DNA from: Sphingomonas sp. RIT328
Lineage (GTDB): Bacteria; Pseudomonadota; Alphaproteobacteria; Sphingomonadales; Sphingomonadaceae
Length of the DNA stretch: 41,437 nt
Assembly: GCF_000632225.1 (NCBI RefSeq)
Contig: NZ_JFYV01000026.1
Span: 1 to 41,437, forward strand
Reading direction: 5' to 3'
The position numbers were made by a program, and so were the translations under genes. A model generated the notes under the pieces. The model made no database searches and was not told where the DNA came from. It worked only from the letters and a program-made list of their open reading frames with translations. Positions 1-7,716 of this stretch are shown one piece after another (positions within the stretch are counted from its first letter, which is position 1; every line of letters begins with the position of its first letter).

Positions 1-191
1 CCCTGCCCCGCCGCCAGCTGCTTGCGCTCGGCCTTGGTCTTGCCGCGCGCCATGCGGATCAGGAAACCGGGGACGCCCGGCAGGGTGAGGTCGACGACCT
101 TCGAGGAGACGTCCCACGCGCCGGGCTGTACCGCCGATGCGGCCGCCGCGACCGGTTGCAGGACGAGGGCGACGGCGAACAGGCTGATCAT
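1..191 (-). CDS. DUF3617-like exported protein (5' part only)
   Basis: Only the first 63 codons lie in the window; the gene runs leftward off the edge. The protein starts MISLFAVALVLQPVAAAASA, a short signal peptide with an Ala-rich cleavage region, followed by a PGAWDVSSKVVDLTLPGVPG stretch and a basic segment (MARGKTKAERKQ). The 'PG-W-[DE]-V/T' opening followed by a Pro/Gly-rich hydrophobic segment is how many sphingomonad DUF3617 proteins begin. That family is exported and has no defined function. The ATG at 191-189 is chosen because the signal peptide begins directly there; only a GGGG run next to the codon resembles a ribosome binding site. The family assignment is tentative because the cysteine-containing C-terminal part is missing. 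It is divergent from the PhzF gene, with about 180 bp between them in which I see no clear site. Confidence 0.55.
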   Translation of the reverse strand, partial: MISLFAVALVLQPVAAAASAVQPGAWDVSSKVVDLTLPGVPGFLIRMARGKTKAERKQLAAGQ

Positions 192-373
192 CCCCGGATG
201 GTGAACCGCCAGCGCCATCGGCGCAACCGGCAATACCGGACAGATCAAGGCCTTGTCGACGATCCGCGCCATGCCTCGCCGAACCGGGTCGCGGCGTCGG
301 TCCCCGACGGCAGCCTGCCTTGCCCGCATCGGTCCGGCGCGGATAGATACGTGCCCCATCGACAGGAGTCGCC

Positions 374-1330
374 ATGTCCCGCCCCTTCCGCCTCGTCGAC
401 GTCTTCGGCACCGAACCGCTGACCGGCAATCCGCTGGCGGTCGTCACCGATGCGGAGGGACTGACGACGGACGCGATGCAGGCCATCGCCGCCTGGCTCA
501 ACTTCTCCGAAACGGCTTTCCTGCTGCCGCCAACCGATCCGGCGGCCGACTATCGCGTCCGCATCTTCACCATGGCGCAGGAGTTGCCCTTTGCCGGCCA
601 CCCGACGCTGGGCAGCGCGCACGCCTGGCTGGAAGCGGGGGGCGAGCCGAAGCGGGACGGCGTCATCGTGCAGCAATGCGGGGTCGGCCCGGTCACGCTG
701 CGGCGCGACGGCGATCGGCTCGCCTTCGCCGCACCGCCGCTGCTGCGCGGCGGCCGGCCGGACGAGGCAGACATCGCCCGCGTCGCCGGCCTGTTGCGCA
801 TCGACCGCACCGCGATCGTCGATGCCGCCTGGGCGGACAATGGCCCCGGTTGGATCGCGGTGATGCTCGAATCGGCGGCGGCGGTGCTCGCGGTCGAGCC
901 GGTGCGGCACCATCCCGAACCGGTCGATATCGGCATCGTCGGCCCGCATCCGCCGGGCGCCGCCGTCGCGTTCGAGCTGCGCGGCCTCTTCACCGATGCC
1001 CACGGTGGCCTGATCGAGGATCCGGTGACCGGCAGCCTCAACGCCTCGGTCGGGCAATGGCTGTTCGCGAGCGGCCGGGCGAGCGGCCGCTATGTCGCCG
1101 CGCAGGGCACGCGGCTCGGGCGGACCGGACGCATCCATGTGTCGCAGGACGAGGCGGGACAGGTCTGGGTAGCGGGCGCGACGCGGACGGTGTTCAGCGG
1201 CCGGACGCACGACTTACGCGAGCCGCGGCCGTCCGACGGCGAACCCTCAGCCCCGCTCCGCCAGCAGCCGATCGAGCAAGGCGAGCCGCACCGCTATGTC
1301 GCGCCGATACGACGCCTGCGCCGGGCATAG
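374..1330 (+). CDS. PhzF-family isomerase/epimerase
   Basis: A 318-residue protein of the PhzF (phenazine biosynthesis-like) family, cytoplasmic enzymes with a diaminopimelate-epimerase fold. The opening FRLVDVFGTEPLTGNPLAVV is typical, as is NFSETAFLL with Glu46 at the position of the catalytic Glu of PhzF. ELPFAGHPTLGSAHAWL and EDPVTGSLNASVGQWL are the two conserved glycine-rich substrate-binding segments. There is no phenazine cluster nearby, so the substrate is unknown and a phenazine role is not implied. The start ATG has a good ribosome site (AGGAG, 5 bases upstream). The family normally ends near residue 275-290. The last 40 or so residues here (from about THDLREP) are Pro/Arg/Gln-rich, look unrelated to the family, and overlap the 3' end of ccmI on the opposite strand by 84 bp. 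The original stop was probably lost. Confidence 0.9.
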   Translation: MSRPFRLVDVFGTEPLTGNPLAVVTDAEGLTTDAMQAIAAWLNFSETAFLLPPTDPAADYRVRIFTMAQELPFAGHPTLGSAHAWLEAGGEPKRDGVIVQQCGVGPVTLRRDGDRLAFAAPPLLRGGRPDEADIARVAGLLRIDRTAIVDAAWADNGPGWIAVMLESAAAVLAVEPVRHHPEPVDIGIVGPHPPGAAVAFELRGLFTDAHGGLIEDPVTGSLNASVGQWLFASGRASGRYVAAQGTRLGRTGRIHVSQDEAGQVWVAGATRTVFSGRTHDLREPRPSDGEPSAPLRQQPIEQGEPHRYVAPIRRLRRA

Positions 1331-1870
1331 CGCCAGCGCGCGCGCCCATGACCGGCGCGCCGCGACATAGTCGCTCGCCCGCACCTGTGCGAGGCCAAGG
1401 AAGAAGAGCGGCGCGGGATGCTCCGGCGCGAGGCGGATCGCCTGCTGGAAGGCGAACACGGCCGGCGGCGACAGCTGGTTGCCGTCATGCATCGCCAGCG
1501 TCGTGCCGAGCCCGGTCCACAGCATCAGGCTCTGCGGATAGCGGTTGAGCCCGCCGAGGATCGCGCGTGCCGCCGAGCGCGTATCGCCGGCGCGGGTCAT
1601 CGCATCCGCCGCGATCAGATAGGCGGCATCGGCGGTGAAGCGGCCGAGCATCCGTTCGCGCAGATCGACCAGCGACGGGTCCTCGGCGACGCGCAGGCGA
1701 TCGGGTTGCGCCGGGCTCGCCGCGAGCATCGGCGACCCCTGCCAGGCATAGCCCGCCGCGCCGAGCATCAGCGCCGCGCCGACCATCGACCAGAGCAGCC
1801 GGTCGACGCACAGCAGCACCAGCGCCGCCATCGCCGCCGCCGCAAGCAACAGGAGCGCGATCCAGCCCAT
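1247..1870 (-). CDS. ccmI: Cytochrome c maturation protein CcmI/CycH (TPR)
   Basis: The last gene of the ccm operon, 207 residues. Two hydrophobic segments near the N-terminus (residues about 3-20 and 27-45) are followed by a periplasmic domain with tetratricopeptide-like helices, for example RSAARAILGGLNRYPQSLMLW and FAFQQAIRLAPEHPAPLFFLGLAQ. CcmI/CycH binds apocytochrome c and hands it to the CcmF-CcmH haem ligation machinery. This is a short form compared with CcmI of Rhodobacter or Rhizobium, which are often longer than 300 residues. The ATG at 1870 overlaps the ccmH stop (TGATG), which implies translational coupling. Its 3' end overlaps the converging PhzF gene by 84 bp. Confidence 0.88.
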   Translation of the reverse strand: MGWIALLLLAAAAMAALVLLCVDRLLWSMVGAALMLGAAGYAWQGSPMLAASPAQPDRLRVAEDPSLVDLRERMLGRFTADAAYLIAADAMTRAGDTRSAARAILGGLNRYPQSLMLWTGLGTTLAMHDGNQLSPPAVFAFQQAIRLAPEHPAPLFFLGLAQVRASDYVAARRSWARALALCPAQASYRRDIAVRLALLDRLLAERG

Positions 1871-2271
1871 CAGCGCCGCCGCCGGAAGCTGGACCGGGCG
1901 ATCAGCGCGCCGACGACGAGCAGCGCCACCGGCGCCAGCCACAGCGGCCAGGTCGCCGGCCCCAGCGGCGGATCGTAGCTGACGTAATCGCCATAGCGTT
2001 CGACCAGCCAGGTGCGGATCGCTGCCGGCCGCTCGCCCGCAGCGATGCGGCTGCGCACCAGCGCGCGCATGTCGCCCGCCATGCTCGCATCGCTGTCGGC
2101 GATCGACTGGCCCTGACAGACGAGGCAGCGCAGCGTCGTCATCAGAGCGCGCGCCTGCGCCTCCTGCGCGGGATCGCGCAACTGCGTGTCGGCGAGCGCG
2201 GAGGGCGGCGTCGTCGGATCGGCGAGCGCGGGGGCGGCGAGCAGCGCCAGCGGAAGCAGCAGCCGCCTCAT
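1870..2271 (-). CDS. ccmH: Cytochrome c maturation protein CcmH/CycL
   Basis: A 133-residue membrane-anchored thiol oxidoreductase. It has a signal peptide (MRRLLLPLALLAAPALA), a helical periplasmic domain with the diagnostic motif LRCLVCQGQSIADSDA (redox cysteines Cys49 and Cys52), and a C-terminal membrane helix (WPLWLAPVALLVVGALIA) ending in a basic RRRR tail. CcmH reduces the cysteines of the apocytochrome CXXCH motif before haem attachment and works with CcmG and CcmF. Length and layout are normal for the family. The ATG overlaps the ccmG stop (ATGA). Confidence 0.95.
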   Translation of the reverse strand: MRRLLLPLALLAAPALADPTTPPSALADTQLRDPAQEAQARALMTTLRCLVCQGQSIADSDASMAGDMRALVRSRIAAGERPAAIRTWLVERYGDYVSYDPPLGPATWPLWLAPVALLVVGALIARSSFRRRR

Positions 2272-2795
2272 CGCGCGCTCCGCACCGCCGCCGCGATGGC
2301 CTCGACATCGTCGGCGCCGATGACGCCGACGTGCTGGAGCACGATCGTCCCGTTGCCGTCGATCACGAAGCTTTCCGGCACCCCCGCCGAGCCGAGCGCC
2401 AGTTGCACGCGGCTCTGCGAATCGTCGCCGATCGCGCGATAGGGATCGCCGTAGCGGGCGAGGAAGTCGCGCAGGTCGGGCGCCGTGTCGCGGATCGCGA
2501 TACCGTCGATCGGCACGCCCATCGCCTTCAGCCGCAGCAATTGCGGCGTCTCGGCGGCGCAGGGGATGCACCAGCTGCCGAAGATGTTGAGCAGGCGTGG
2601 CCCCCCGTGGCGGAGGCTGGCGTTGGACAGGCCGGGCTTGCCGGGCGCGATCGCCGGCAGCGTCACGTCGGGGAGCGACTTGCCGATCAGCGCCGAGCGG
2701 ACGGTGCGATCCGCCGGGCGGAACAGGCCGCTCGCCACCACCGCCAGTACGATCACGAACGCGACCAGCGGCGTCCACAGCAGCACCCGCCTCAT
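2268..2795 (-). CDS. ccmG: Thiol:disulfide interchange protein CcmG/DsbE
   Basis: A 175-residue periplasmic thioredoxin-fold protein anchored by one N-terminal membrane helix (LVAFVIVLAVVASGLF). The active site is GSWCIPCAAE (Cys76, Cys79). The family-typical cis-Pro segment appears as GVPESFVIDGNG. CcmG/DsbE passes electrons from CcdA/DsbD to CcmH and the apocytochrome. The start at 2795 is chosen because the membrane helix follows at once and because its ATG overlaps the ccmF stop (ATGA), as at the neighbouring junctions. A longer open frame extends upstream but only as an out-of-frame reading of ccmF. Confidence 0.94.
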   Translation of the reverse strand: MRRVLLWTPLVAFVIVLAVVASGLFRPADRTVRSALIGKSLPDVTLPAIAPGKPGLSNASLRHGGPRLLNIFGSWCIPCAAETPQLLRLKAMGVPIDGIAIRDTAPDLRDFLARYGDPYRAIGDDSQSRVQLALGSAGVPESFVIDGNGTIVLQHVGVIGADDVEAIAAAVRSAR

Positions 2796-4708
2796 GCCCA
2801 GGCCTCGCGCACCGCCGCGCGCCGCTCGCGCCGCCAGCGTCCGACCAGCGACAGCAGCCCGCCCAGCGCGATCAACCCGCCGCCGAACCAGATCAGCGTC
2901 ACGAACGGCTTCCACCACAGGCGCAGCTGCCAGCGCCCCTCCCCGTCCGGGCGGCCGAGCACGGTGTAGAGCTGGCCGTCGCGGAAGGTGGCGATCGCGC
3001 TCTCGCTCGTCGTCGTGACGGGGTCGGCGAAGAAGCGCGACTGCGGCCGCAGCACGATCGTGTCGTCGTCGCGCGTCGCGCTCAGCCGCGCCTCGAGCGC
3101 CGACCAATTGTCGCCGATCACCGGCTTGATCCCATCGAGCCGCACGGTGAACGGCCCGACCCGCACCGGCTGGCCGACCCGCGCGGCGATCAGCGTCTCC
3201 GCGGTATAGGCGCTGTCGCACGCCATGCCGGCGAGGCTGACCGCGATGCCGAGATGTGCGACCACCATGCCCCAGGTGAACAGCGGCGTCCGCCACGGAT
3301 TGCGCCCGATCACCGGCAGCACGCTCGCCACCGCCAGTCCCGCAGCGAGGCTCAGGCCGAGCAGCGGCATCACCCCCGGCGGCGCGAGCGCGACGAGCCC
3401 GGCGCCGGTGAAGCCCGCCGCGGCGATCGGCCAGATCATCCGGTCGAGCAGCGCCGCCGCATCGTCGCGTCGCCAGCGCAGCAGCGGCCCGACCGCCATC
3501 GCCACCATGAGTGCGAGGGCGATCGGCCCCGCCGCGGCGTTGAAGAACGGCGGTCCGACCGACAGCTGCACGCCGAACTCCGCCGCGACGAGCGGATAGA
3601 GCGTGCCGATCAGCACGACGCCGAGGATCACCGAGAGCAGCAGGTTGTTGAGCACCAGCCCGCCCTCGCGGCTGACGAGCGTGAAGGTGGTGCCGGCACG
3701 CACCGTGCCGATCCGCGCCGCGAACAGGGCGAGCGCGCCGCCGGTATAGAGCGCGAGCAGGACGAGGATGAACCGGCCGCGCACCGGATCGACGGCAAAG
3801 GCGTGGACGCTGGTCAATATGCCCGAACGGACGAGGAAGGTGCCGATCATCGACATCGAGAAGGCGACCACCGCGAGCATCACCGTCCAGGCGCGCAGGC
3901 CGTCGCGCGTCGCCAGCACCGTCACCGAATGCAGGAGAGCGGTCGCGGCCAGCCATGGCATCAGCGAGGCATTCTCGACCGGGTCCCAGAACCACCAGCC
4001 GCCCCAGCCGAGCTCGTAATAAGCCCAATAGCTGCCCGCGGTGATGCCGAGCGTCAGGAAGATCCACGCCCCCAGGACCCAAGGCCGCATCGCCTTGGCG
4101 AAGACCGGGCCGACGTCGCGCGTGACCAACGCACCGACCGCAAAGGAGAAAGCGACCGATATGCCGACATAGCCGATGTAGAGCGTCGGCGGATGGAAGG
4201 CGAGGCCGGGGTCCTGCAACAGCGGATTGAGCCCGAGCCCGTCGCGCGCCGCGGGACTGACCCGCGCGAACGGGTTGGAGGCGGCGAGCAGGAAGGCGTA
4301 GAAGCCGAGCGCGATCACCGCCTGCGCGCCCAGCGTCGCGATCAGCGTCCGCTCGGGCAGCCGCCGCTCGAAGATCGCGACCGCGCCGCCGGCAAGACCG
4401 AGGATCGTCACCCACAGCAGCATCGATCCTTCGTGATTGCCCCAGGCGCCGGCGAATTTGTACAGCCACGGCTTGGCCGAATGGCTGTTCTCGACGACCA
4501 GTCGCACCGACATGTCGCTGGCGAGGAACAGCGCGATCAGCGCCGCCATCGCCAGCGCGGCGAGCCCGCCCTGGACGATCGCGATCGGCCGCACCGCCGC
4601 GGTCGGCGCCGCCTGCCCGCGCGCCAGCCCGAGCGCGGCCATCGCCACCTGCAGGGCGGCGAGCGCGGCGGCGAGCCACAGAGCGGCGAGACCGAGTTCG
4701 GCGGTCAT
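2792..4708 (-). CDS. ccmF: Haem lyase subunit CcmF
   Basis: A 638-residue polytopic inner membrane protein, the usual length for CcmF. The tryptophan-rich haem-handling WWD signature is present at about residues 235-253 (WGGWWFWDPVENASLMPWL). Conserved CcmF stretches also appear, such as NSHSAKPWLYKFAGAWGNHE and FHPPTLYIGYVG. With CcmH and CcmI it forms the haem ligation complex that attaches haem to apocytochrome c. Many membrane segments run through the whole length, with a periplasmic domain before the last helix. It overlaps both neighbours by 4 bp (ATGA), which fits a tightly coupled operon. Confidence 0.97.
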   Translation of the reverse strand: MTAELGLAALWLAAALAALQVAMAALGLARGQAAPTAAVRPIAIVQGGLAALAMAALIALFLASDMSVRLVVENSHSAKPWLYKFAGAWGNHEGSMLLWVTILGLAGGAVAIFERRLPERTLIATLGAQAVIALGFYAFLLAASNPFARVSPAARDGLGLNPLLQDPGLAFHPPTLYIGYVGISVAFSFAVGALVTRDVGPVFAKAMRPWVLGAWIFLTLGITAGSYWAYYELGWGGWWFWDPVENASLMPWLAATALLHSVTVLATRDGLRAWTVMLAVVAFSMSMIGTFLVRSGILTSVHAFAVDPVRGRFILVLLALYTGGALALFAARIGTVRAGTTFTLVSREGGLVLNNLLLSVILGVVLIGTLYPLVAAEFGVQLSVGPPFFNAAAGPIALALMVAMAVGPLLRWRRDDAAALLDRMIWPIAAAGFTGAGLVALAPPGVMPLLGLSLAAGLAVASVLPVIGRNPWRTPLFTWGMVVAHLGIAVSLAGMACDSAYTAETLIAARVGQPVRVGPFTVRLDGIKPVIGDNWSALEARLSATRDDDTIVLRPQSRFFADPVTTTSESAIATFRDGQLYTVLGRPDGEGRWQLRLWWKPFVTLIWFGGGLIALGGLLSLVGRWRRERRAAVREAWA

Positions 4709-5139
4709 CGTTCGAGCGTCCGCGTCTCGTGCATCTTGCCGGCGAGTTCGGGCGGCATGTATTTCTCGTCGTGCTTGGCGAGCAAATTGGTCGCGGTGAA
4801 ACTGCCGTCGCGATTGAAATGCCCCTCGGCGACGACACCCGAGCGCTCGCGGAACAGGTCTGGGACGATGCCGGCGAAGGTCACCGGCGTCGTCGCGATC
4901 CCGTCGCCGACGACGAAATGCACCGTGACGCCGTCGCCGGCGCGGCGGATCGACCCCGCCTGCACCATCCCGCCCAGCCGCACCGCGCGCCCGAGCGGCA
5001 GGCCCTGTTTCGCCACGTCGGACGGCGCATAGAAGAAGCTTGCCTGATCCTTGAGCGCCGACATCGCCAGCAAGGCGGCGGCGACGATCGCCGCGACGCC
5101 GAGCAGCGCCAGCGTCAGCCGTTGATGCTTGGGGCTCAT
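4705..5139 (-). CDS. ccmE: Cytochrome c maturation haem chaperone CcmE
   Basis: A 144-residue periplasmic haem chaperone with one N-terminal membrane anchor (LALLGVAAIVAAALLAM) and an OB-fold beta-barrel domain. The C-terminal motif LLAKHDEKYMPPE carries His123, which binds haem covalently, and Tyr127, the usual axial ligand. Conserved SFFYAPSD and RLGGMV segments support the call. CcmE receives haem from CcmC and delivers it to CcmF, both encoded in this operon. The ATG overlaps the ccmD stop. Confidence 0.97.
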   Translation of the reverse strand: MSPKHQRLTLALLGVAAIVAAALLAMSALKDQASFFYAPSDVAKQGLPLGRAVRLGGMVQAGSIRRAGDGVTVHFVVGDGIATTPVTFAGIVPDLFRERSGVVAEGHFNRDGSFTATNLLAKHDEKYMPPELAGKMHETRTLER

Positions 5140-5240
5140 TTCTCGGCGCGCTTCATCGCCAGATAGCTCGCCAGCGTCAAAGCGGCGGCGGCGCCGAGCG
5201 CGATGGCATAAGCGGCGATGACGAAGGGCCAGGCGTTCAC
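5136..5240 (-). CDS. ccmD: Small haem exporter protein CcmD
   Basis: A 34-residue single-span membrane protein lying exactly between ccmC and ccmE, the usual place of ccmD. One hydrophobic helix (FVIAAYAIALGAAAALTLASYLA) is followed by a basic tail (MKRAEK), giving a cytoplasmic C-terminus. CcmD stabilises the CcmABC-CcmE complex and is needed for release of haem-loaded CcmE. The start is a GTG at 5240 that overlaps the ccmC stop as GTGA, which explains why an ATG-only reading misses it. Confidence 0.88.
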   Translation of the reverse strand: MNAWPFVIAAYAIALGAAAALTLASYLAMKRAEK

Positions 5241-5962
5241 GACCGCGCCATCCGCCGCATCCGCGCCTCGCTGCGCAGCCGCGCCAGCGCCGCGCGCATC
5301 CGCATCAGCACGATGCCAGCGAACAACAGCGTAAAGCCGCTCATCGTGAAGCCGAGCGGCCAGAGAATGCTGCCGGCGATCGTCGAGCGGGTCAGGCCGA
5401 TCGACGGCCCCTGGTGCAGCGTATTCCACCAGATCACCGAATAGCGGATGATCGGCAGGAGGGCGGTGCCGGCGATGCCGTAGAGCGCCGGGATCCGCCC
5501 GTCGCCGCCCCGTTCGGCATCGGCGCGGGCGAGCGCCATATAGCCGCAATAGACGAAGAACAGCAGCAGCATCGAGGTCAGCCGCCCGTCCCACTGCCAC
5601 CACGTCCCCCAGGTCGGCCGCCCCCAGATCGAGCCGGTGACGAGGCACACCGCGGCGAACACCGCTCCCGGTAACGCGATCGCCCGCGCGGCGACCGCGG
5701 CGAGCGGATGCCGCCAGACGAGGAAGGCGATGCTGCTCGCCGCCAGCCCGCTCCACCCGCCCATGCCGAGCCACGCCGCCGGCACATGGATATAGAGGAT
5801 GCGGACGCTGTCGCCCTGCAGATAATCGGGCGGCGTCTGCGTCAGCCCGGCCCAGCAGCCGATGCCCAGCAGCAGCAATCCGGCGCAGGTCAGCAGCGGC
5901 GTCGCCGGTCGGGCGATCGCCAGAAAACGCGCGGGATTGGCAAGGGCATGAAGGCTCGGCAC
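5237..5962 (-). CDS. ccmC: Haem exporter protein CcmC
   Basis: A 241-residue membrane protein with six hydrophobic segments. It carries the CcmC WWD motif (GTWWQWDGRLTSMLLLFF) and two conserved histidine regions (YIHVPAAWLGMGG and WWNTLHQGPS) that bind haem in the periplasm. CcmC loads haem onto CcmE. It is the first gene of this operon, and the start appears to be a GTG at 5962 with no strong ribosome site. The ABC partners CcmA and CcmB, often found directly upstream, are absent; the DNA upstream is repeat-bearing and non-coding. Confidence 0.95.
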   Translation of the reverse strand: MPSLHALANPARFLAIARPATPLLTCAGLLLLGIGCWAGLTQTPPDYLQGDSVRILYIHVPAAWLGMGGWSGLAASSIAFLVWRHPLAAVAARAIALPGAVFAAVCLVTGSIWGRPTWGTWWQWDGRLTSMLLLFFVYCGYMALARADAERGGDGRIPALYGIAGTALLPIIRYSVIWWNTLHQGPSIGLTRSTIAGSILWPLGFTMSGFTLLFAGIVLMRMRAALARLRSEARMRRMARS

Positions 5963-6415
5963 GGTTGCCGGCAGTCATAGAAAGCTTTGCGTGCCGCGTC
6001 ACCCGTTATGGCAATGTCGGAGGAGGATGTCCGACGGACCCGACCGGCACGATCCGGCTCAGCCCATGTCGTGCGCCGTCCATCGCGCTGCGAAGGACAA
6101 GACGGCTTGGCTTAATCGCGCCGCTGTCCTCTTCGATTTCGGGTGGCTCTGCTCCGGCAGAAGGAATCCGCCTCCCACGCCTCGTGTTTCCGCGAAAGTG
6201 GGACCCCAGTAGCCAAGCCAATCAACGACTTGCAACGGCGGGAACCGGGCGCGCGGCTTTCGCGAAACATCTGCAAAAGCCGCGCCGTGATGCCGGACTT
6301 GGTCCGGCATCAACTGGTCAGGCGGCACGGTGGACCCCGGACCACGTCCGGGGTGACGGCAGGCGTTGGGCGGCGACGAAACGCAAGCACACGTCTCGCC
6401 TCGCCGCCCCACGCC
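5963..6415. other. Non-coding gap between ccmC and the amino acid dehydrogenase
   Basis: About 450 bp with no convincing gene. Both flanking genes run leftward, so this stretch should hold the promoter of the ccm operon and the end of the dehydrogenase transcript. The right half carries the paired palindromes described separately (6288-6354). Open frames here are short, Arg/Pro-rich and look like chance frames in GC-rich DNA. I see no recognisable RNA gene or obvious promoter. Confidence 0.5.
6288..6354. repeat. Paired REP-like palindromes
   Basis: Two near-adjacent perfect hairpins. The first is TGATGCCGGAC-TTG-GTCCGGCATCA (6288-6312, 11 bp arms, 3-base loop). The second is ACCCCGGAC-CAC-GTCCGGGGT (6334-6354, 9 bp arms, 3-base loop). 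Paired palindromes of this kind, ending in GTGACGG, are common between genes in sphingomonads and resemble REP/BIME elements. On the leftward strand they lie just downstream of the dehydrogenase stop, where they could stabilise or end the transcript. Confidence 0.8.
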
Positions 6416-7468
6416 TCACCCCCGCCCGATCAGCCGCTGCGCGATCGTGTCCGCGACCTCCGCCGCCGGGCGGCCGGTGCGCTCGCTCTCGTCCCACACC
6501 TCGTCGAGCCGCGCGGGGATCTTGGCGATCCGGGCCATCACCTCGGCCTCGTCGCCCTGGCCGAGATATTCTAGGCCGACGTTGATGATGCCGCCCGCGT
6601 TGATGACGTAATCGGGCGCGTAGAGGATGCCGCGCGCATGCAGCCGGTCGTAATCCTCGCGCGTGGCGAGCTGGTTGTTGGCGCCGCCCGCCACTACCTT
6701 GGCGACCAGCGTCGGGATCGTCGCCTCGGTGAGGATCGCGCCCAGCGCATTGGGGCTGAAGATATCCGCCTCCACGCCGAGGATCGCGCCCGCCGCGACC
6801 GTCTCCGCGCCGAGCTCCGCCGCCAGCGCCTTGGCGCGCTCGGCATCGACATCGGCGAGCGTCAGCCGCGCGCCGTCCTTGGCGAGCAGCCGGGCGAGCC
6901 CGCCGCCGACCGAGCCGACGCCCTGGATCGCGACATGGACGCCGCGCATGTCGTCGCTGCCCAGCCCACGCTTGGCCGCCGCCTTGACGCCGAGATAGAC
7001 GCCGTGCGCAGTATAGGGACCGGGGTCGCCGCCCGCGGCGCCGCTCGCCACCGGCAGGCCGCTGACGAACTTGGTCTCGCTGGCGATCACCTTCATCCGC
7101 GCTTCGGACATGCCGACATCCTCGGCCGTGACATAGGTGCCGCCGAGCGATTCGACCGCGCGACCGAAGGCGCGCAGCCGCTCGTCGCTGATCACCGCGC
7201 CGGGCTGGTCGGCGAGGATCACGCCCTTGCCGCCGCCGAGCGCGAGGCCCGCCATCGCATTCTTGAAGCTCATCCCGCGCGACAGGCGCAGCGCGTCGGT
7301 CACGGCGAGATCGCCCGCGGCATAATGCCAGAAGCGCGCGCCGCCCGCCGCCGGCCCGAGATGGGTCGAATGGACGGCGATGATGGCGCGCAGACCGGAG
7401 GCGCGATCGGTGAAGGTATGCACGCCCTCGTGCGAATCGAAATCAGGAAGATCCCACACCGACGTCAT
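6416..7468 (-). CDS. Leu/Val/Phe-type amino acid dehydrogenase
   Basis: A 350-residue NAD-dependent oxidative deaminase of the Glu/Leu/Phe/Val dehydrogenase family. The N-terminal catalytic domain has HLGPAAGGARFW, MSFKNAMAGLALGGGKGVI with catalytic Lys81 and substrate-binding Lys69, and YVTAEDVG with Asp117. The C-terminal Rossmann domain has IQGVGSVGGGL (residues 181-191). Length fits leucine or phenylalanine dehydrogenase rather than glutamate dehydrogenase (about 410-450). It interconverts a branched-chain or aromatic amino acid and its 2-oxo acid; which one cannot be read from the sequence. The start has GGAG 6 bases upstream. An inverted repeat upstream (7517-7544) could be an operator. 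Confidence 0.92.
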   Translation of the reverse strand: MTSVWDLPDFDSHEGVHTFTDRASGLRAIIAVHSTHLGPAAGGARFWHYAAGDLAVTDALRLSRGMSFKNAMAGLALGGGKGVILADQPGAVISDERLRAFGRAVESLGGTYVTAEDVGMSEARMKVIASETKFVSGLPVASGAAGGDPGPYTAHGVYLGVKAAAKRGLGSDDMRGVHVAIQGVGSVGGGLARLLAKDGARLTLADVDAERAKALAAELGAETVAAGAILGVEADIFSPNALGAILTEATIPTLVAKVVAGGANNQLATREDYDRLHARGILYAPDYVINAGGIINVGLEYLGQGDEAEVMARIAKIPARLDEVWDESERTGRPAAEVADTIAQRLIGRG

Positions 7469-7516
7469 AGCTTACTCCGCTGTCCGGCCCCACGACGACC
7501 CAAGCCGCGCGAAGGC

Positions 7517-7544
7517 ACAAAATTGCTGGGACTCGTAATATTGT
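7517..7544 (-). promoter_or_regulatory. Possible operator upstream of the amino acid dehydrogenase
   Basis: An AT-rich inverted repeat in otherwise very GC-rich DNA: ACAAAATT (7517-7524) and AATATTGT (7537-7544), matching at 7 of 8 positions around a 12-base spacer. It lies about 50 bp upstream of the dehydrogenase start. AT-rich dyads of this sort are bound by Lrp/AsnC-type regulators of amino acid genes, but no regulator gene is adjacent, so the assignment is a guess from position and base composition. Confidence 0.3.
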
Positions 7545-7591
7545 TTCTCGACGCCGTTGACTAGCCTCGAAGTGGACCGAGGGCGGAGAAA

Positions 7592-7669
7592 TGGGGCGAC
7601 CGACGGGACTTGAACCCGCAACTTCCGGCATCACAAGCCGGCGCTCTAACCAATTGAACTACGGTCGCC
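7592..7669 (-). tRNA. tRNA-His (GTG anticodon)
   Basis: Read leftward, the sequence folds as a complete tRNA. The acceptor stem is GCGACCG/CGGTCGC, with an extra 5' G (G-1 at 7669) opposite C73, the hallmark of tRNA-His. The D-arm contains AATTGGTTA. The anticodon stem CCGGC/GCCGG encloses TTGTGAT with anticodon GTG. The T-arm is GCGGG-TTCAAGT-CCCGT. CCA is encoded at the 3' end (7594-7592). Confidence 0.96.
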
Positions 7670-7716
7670 GCGAAGGATTGCGCCCCTAAGCGGACAGCAC
7701 CGCGCCGTCAAGGCCG

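Noticed and set aside
374..1330. Phenazine biosynthesis locus
   Set aside because: Only a PhzF-family protein is present. The family is widespread in organisms that make no phenazines, and no other phz gene is here.
2597..5032. Rightward 811-codon open frame opposite ccmE-ccmG
   Set aside because: Low-complexity Arg/Pro/His/Asp text antisense to the well-recognised ccm genes.
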